DNA from: Candidatus Gastranaerophilales bacterium
GTDB taxonomy: Bacteria; Cyanobacteriota; Vampirovibrionia; Gastranaerophilales; Gastranaerophilaceae
Length of the DNA stretch: 34,256 nt
Direction: 5' to 3'
Assembly: GCA_016282705.1 (NCBI GenBank)
Contig: JAEELO010000027.1
Coordinates: forward strand, 1-34,256
A model generated the notes under the pieces. That model saw nothing but the letters and a program-made list of their open reading frames with translations, was not told where the DNA came from and searched no databases. Positions 33,954 to 34,256 of the stretch are shown here, piece by piece; the stretch's first letter is position 1, and each line of letters starts with the position of its first letter. A program made the translations under genes and the position numbers.

Positions 33954-33976
33954 TAAAGTGTTTTTGTTACACTTTA
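33954..33976. promoter_or_regulatory. Inverted repeat in the leader of the INFKR protein gene
   Basis: TAAAGTGT (33954-33961) and ACACTTTA (33969-33976) form a perfect 8-bp inverted repeat with a 7-base loop. It lies just downstream of the predicted transcription start, so it could be an operator or a 5' mRNA hairpin. The core AAGTG-N9-CACTT recurs at 34078-34096. Confidence 0.5.
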
Positions 33977-33989
33977 TTTTTATATAATC

Positions 33990-34018
33990 ATTATGAAATA
34001 GAAAAATCATTTTGTCAA
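33990..34018 (-). promoter_or_regulatory. Near-consensus promoter of the INFKR protein gene
   Basis: On the minus strand: TTGACA (34013-34018), a 17-base spacer and CATAAT (33990-33995). One mismatch in total from the sigma-70 consensus. Predicted start of transcription near 33983. Confidence 0.75.
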
Positions 34019-34062
34019 TAGCAATTATTACGAAATGTTAAGTTGTCAAAACGCAATATTGG

Positions 34063-34099
34063 CTTAATTATTTGATTAAGTGCATTATATACACTTAAT
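34063..34099. promoter_or_regulatory. Overlapping inverted repeats, second AAGTG-N9-CACTT copy
   Basis: ATTAAGTG (34075-34082) and CACTTAAT (34092-34099) are a perfect 8-bp inverted repeat. ATTAAG can also pair with the upstream CTTAAT (34063-34068), so the two hairpins exclude each other. Possible operator for the leftward promoter or for a rightward transcript. Confidence 0.4.
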
Positions 34100-34143
34100 G
34101 GATGATTTTAAATTAGTAAGTTGACTGATTTTTTTATTAGCCG

Positions 34144-34250
34144 ATTGTGGAATTGAATAGAAAATGATTATTTTGTTATATATAGGTATCTTTTTCATAC
34201 TTCCAACTATTCTTAATTCCAGACAGTAGGGCTTTATGCCCTCTTTTTTT
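34144..34250 (+). ncRNA. Candidate structured small RNA or leader ending in a terminator
   Basis: No gene lies in 33932-34256. On the + strand TGGAATT (34148-34154) pairs with AATTCCA (34215-34221) and AATAG (34156-34160) with CTATT (34207-34211), closing a domain with two inner hairpins: AAAAT/ATTTT (34161-34174) and GTAT/ATAC (34186-34200). A terminator follows. No convincing promoter was found; TTGACT at 34121 lacks a good -10. It could be a small RNA or the attenuated leader of a gene beyond the window. Confidence 0.4.
34228..34250 (+). terminator. Intrinsic terminator at the right end
   Basis: AGGGC (34228-34232) pairs with GCCCT (34238-34242), loop TTTAT, followed by C and seven T. The nearest complete + strand gene ends ~590 bases earlier, so it terminates something else. 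Confidence 0.75.
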
Positions 34251-34256
34251 CATAAA

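Noticed and set aside
34144-34250. 6S RNA, SRP RNA or T-box leader
   Set aside because: Too short for 6S and no large central bubble, no SRP loop (GGAAG...), and no TGGNACCGCG T-box sequence.
1-34256. CRISPR arrays, tRNA or rRNA genes, insertion sequences
   Set aside because: No regularly spaced repeats, cloverleaf-type segments, rRNA-like sequence or transposase frames were seen on reading.

Overview
This is an AT-rich chromosomal window with no photosynthesis, phage-structural, plasmid or CRISPR genes. The best guess for the source is a non-photosynthetic relative of cyanobacteria from animal gut (Gastranaerophilales / Vampirovibrionia, 'Melainabacteria'). That is inference. It rests on low GC, diderm envelope genes (LptF/G-type permease, family 9 glycosyltransferase, RfbC), pheS without pheT beside it, hisF outside a his operon, a cyanobacteria-like HNH protein, and several small proteins that carry a short Ile/Leu-Ser/Asn-Phe motif near the N-terminus. 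I recall that motif as common in this group.

Layout. 1-3.1 kb: a secreted SPRY-domain protein diverges from two small secreted proteins and a putative Cys-His-Asp hydrolase. 3.1-8 kb: HNH nuclease, quinolinate synthase (nadA), aquaporin and leucyl-tRNA synthetase. 8-10 kb: two charged helical proteins, one built from three ~110-residue repeats. 10-13.2 kb: envelope sugar genes (GT9 transferase, orphan rfbC) and a radical SAM enzyme with two CX3CX2C motifs. 13.2-15.1 kb: HU and a secreted GH13 protein. 15.2-20.6 kb: a rightward run of pheS, hisF, an unknown gene, a HEAT-repeat protein, queC, a DUF366 protein and a SPOR-domain protein, closed by a strong terminator. 20.7-24.5 kb: an unknown helical protein, LptF/G permease, sugar-binding protein and flavin reductase-like protein. 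24.5-25.2 kb: a decayed small gene and a small tagged protein. 25.2-28 kb: serA with a class V aminotransferase, a likely serine operon. 28.1-32.7 kb: an unknown Ala-rich membrane protein, then a leftward operon of phosphohexomutase, SppA, Yip1-domain protein and a repeat protein. 32.8-34.3 kb: a sugar ABC permease, a small tagged protein behind a near-consensus promoter, and a terminator-ended structured region that may be a small RNA or a leader.

How the genes fit together. Most are housekeeping: translation, NAD, histidine, queuosine and serine synthesis. The accessory content is outward-facing: secreted or envelope proteins, LPS-type sugar metabolism, and parts of a carbohydrate-use system (secreted GH13, sugar-binding protein, one permease) scattered over the window rather than in one operon. 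The least understood parts are the Cys-hydrolase and the other tagged proteins, the queC-DUF366 pair, the double-cluster radical SAM enzyme, and the regulatory or RNA structures at the right end.
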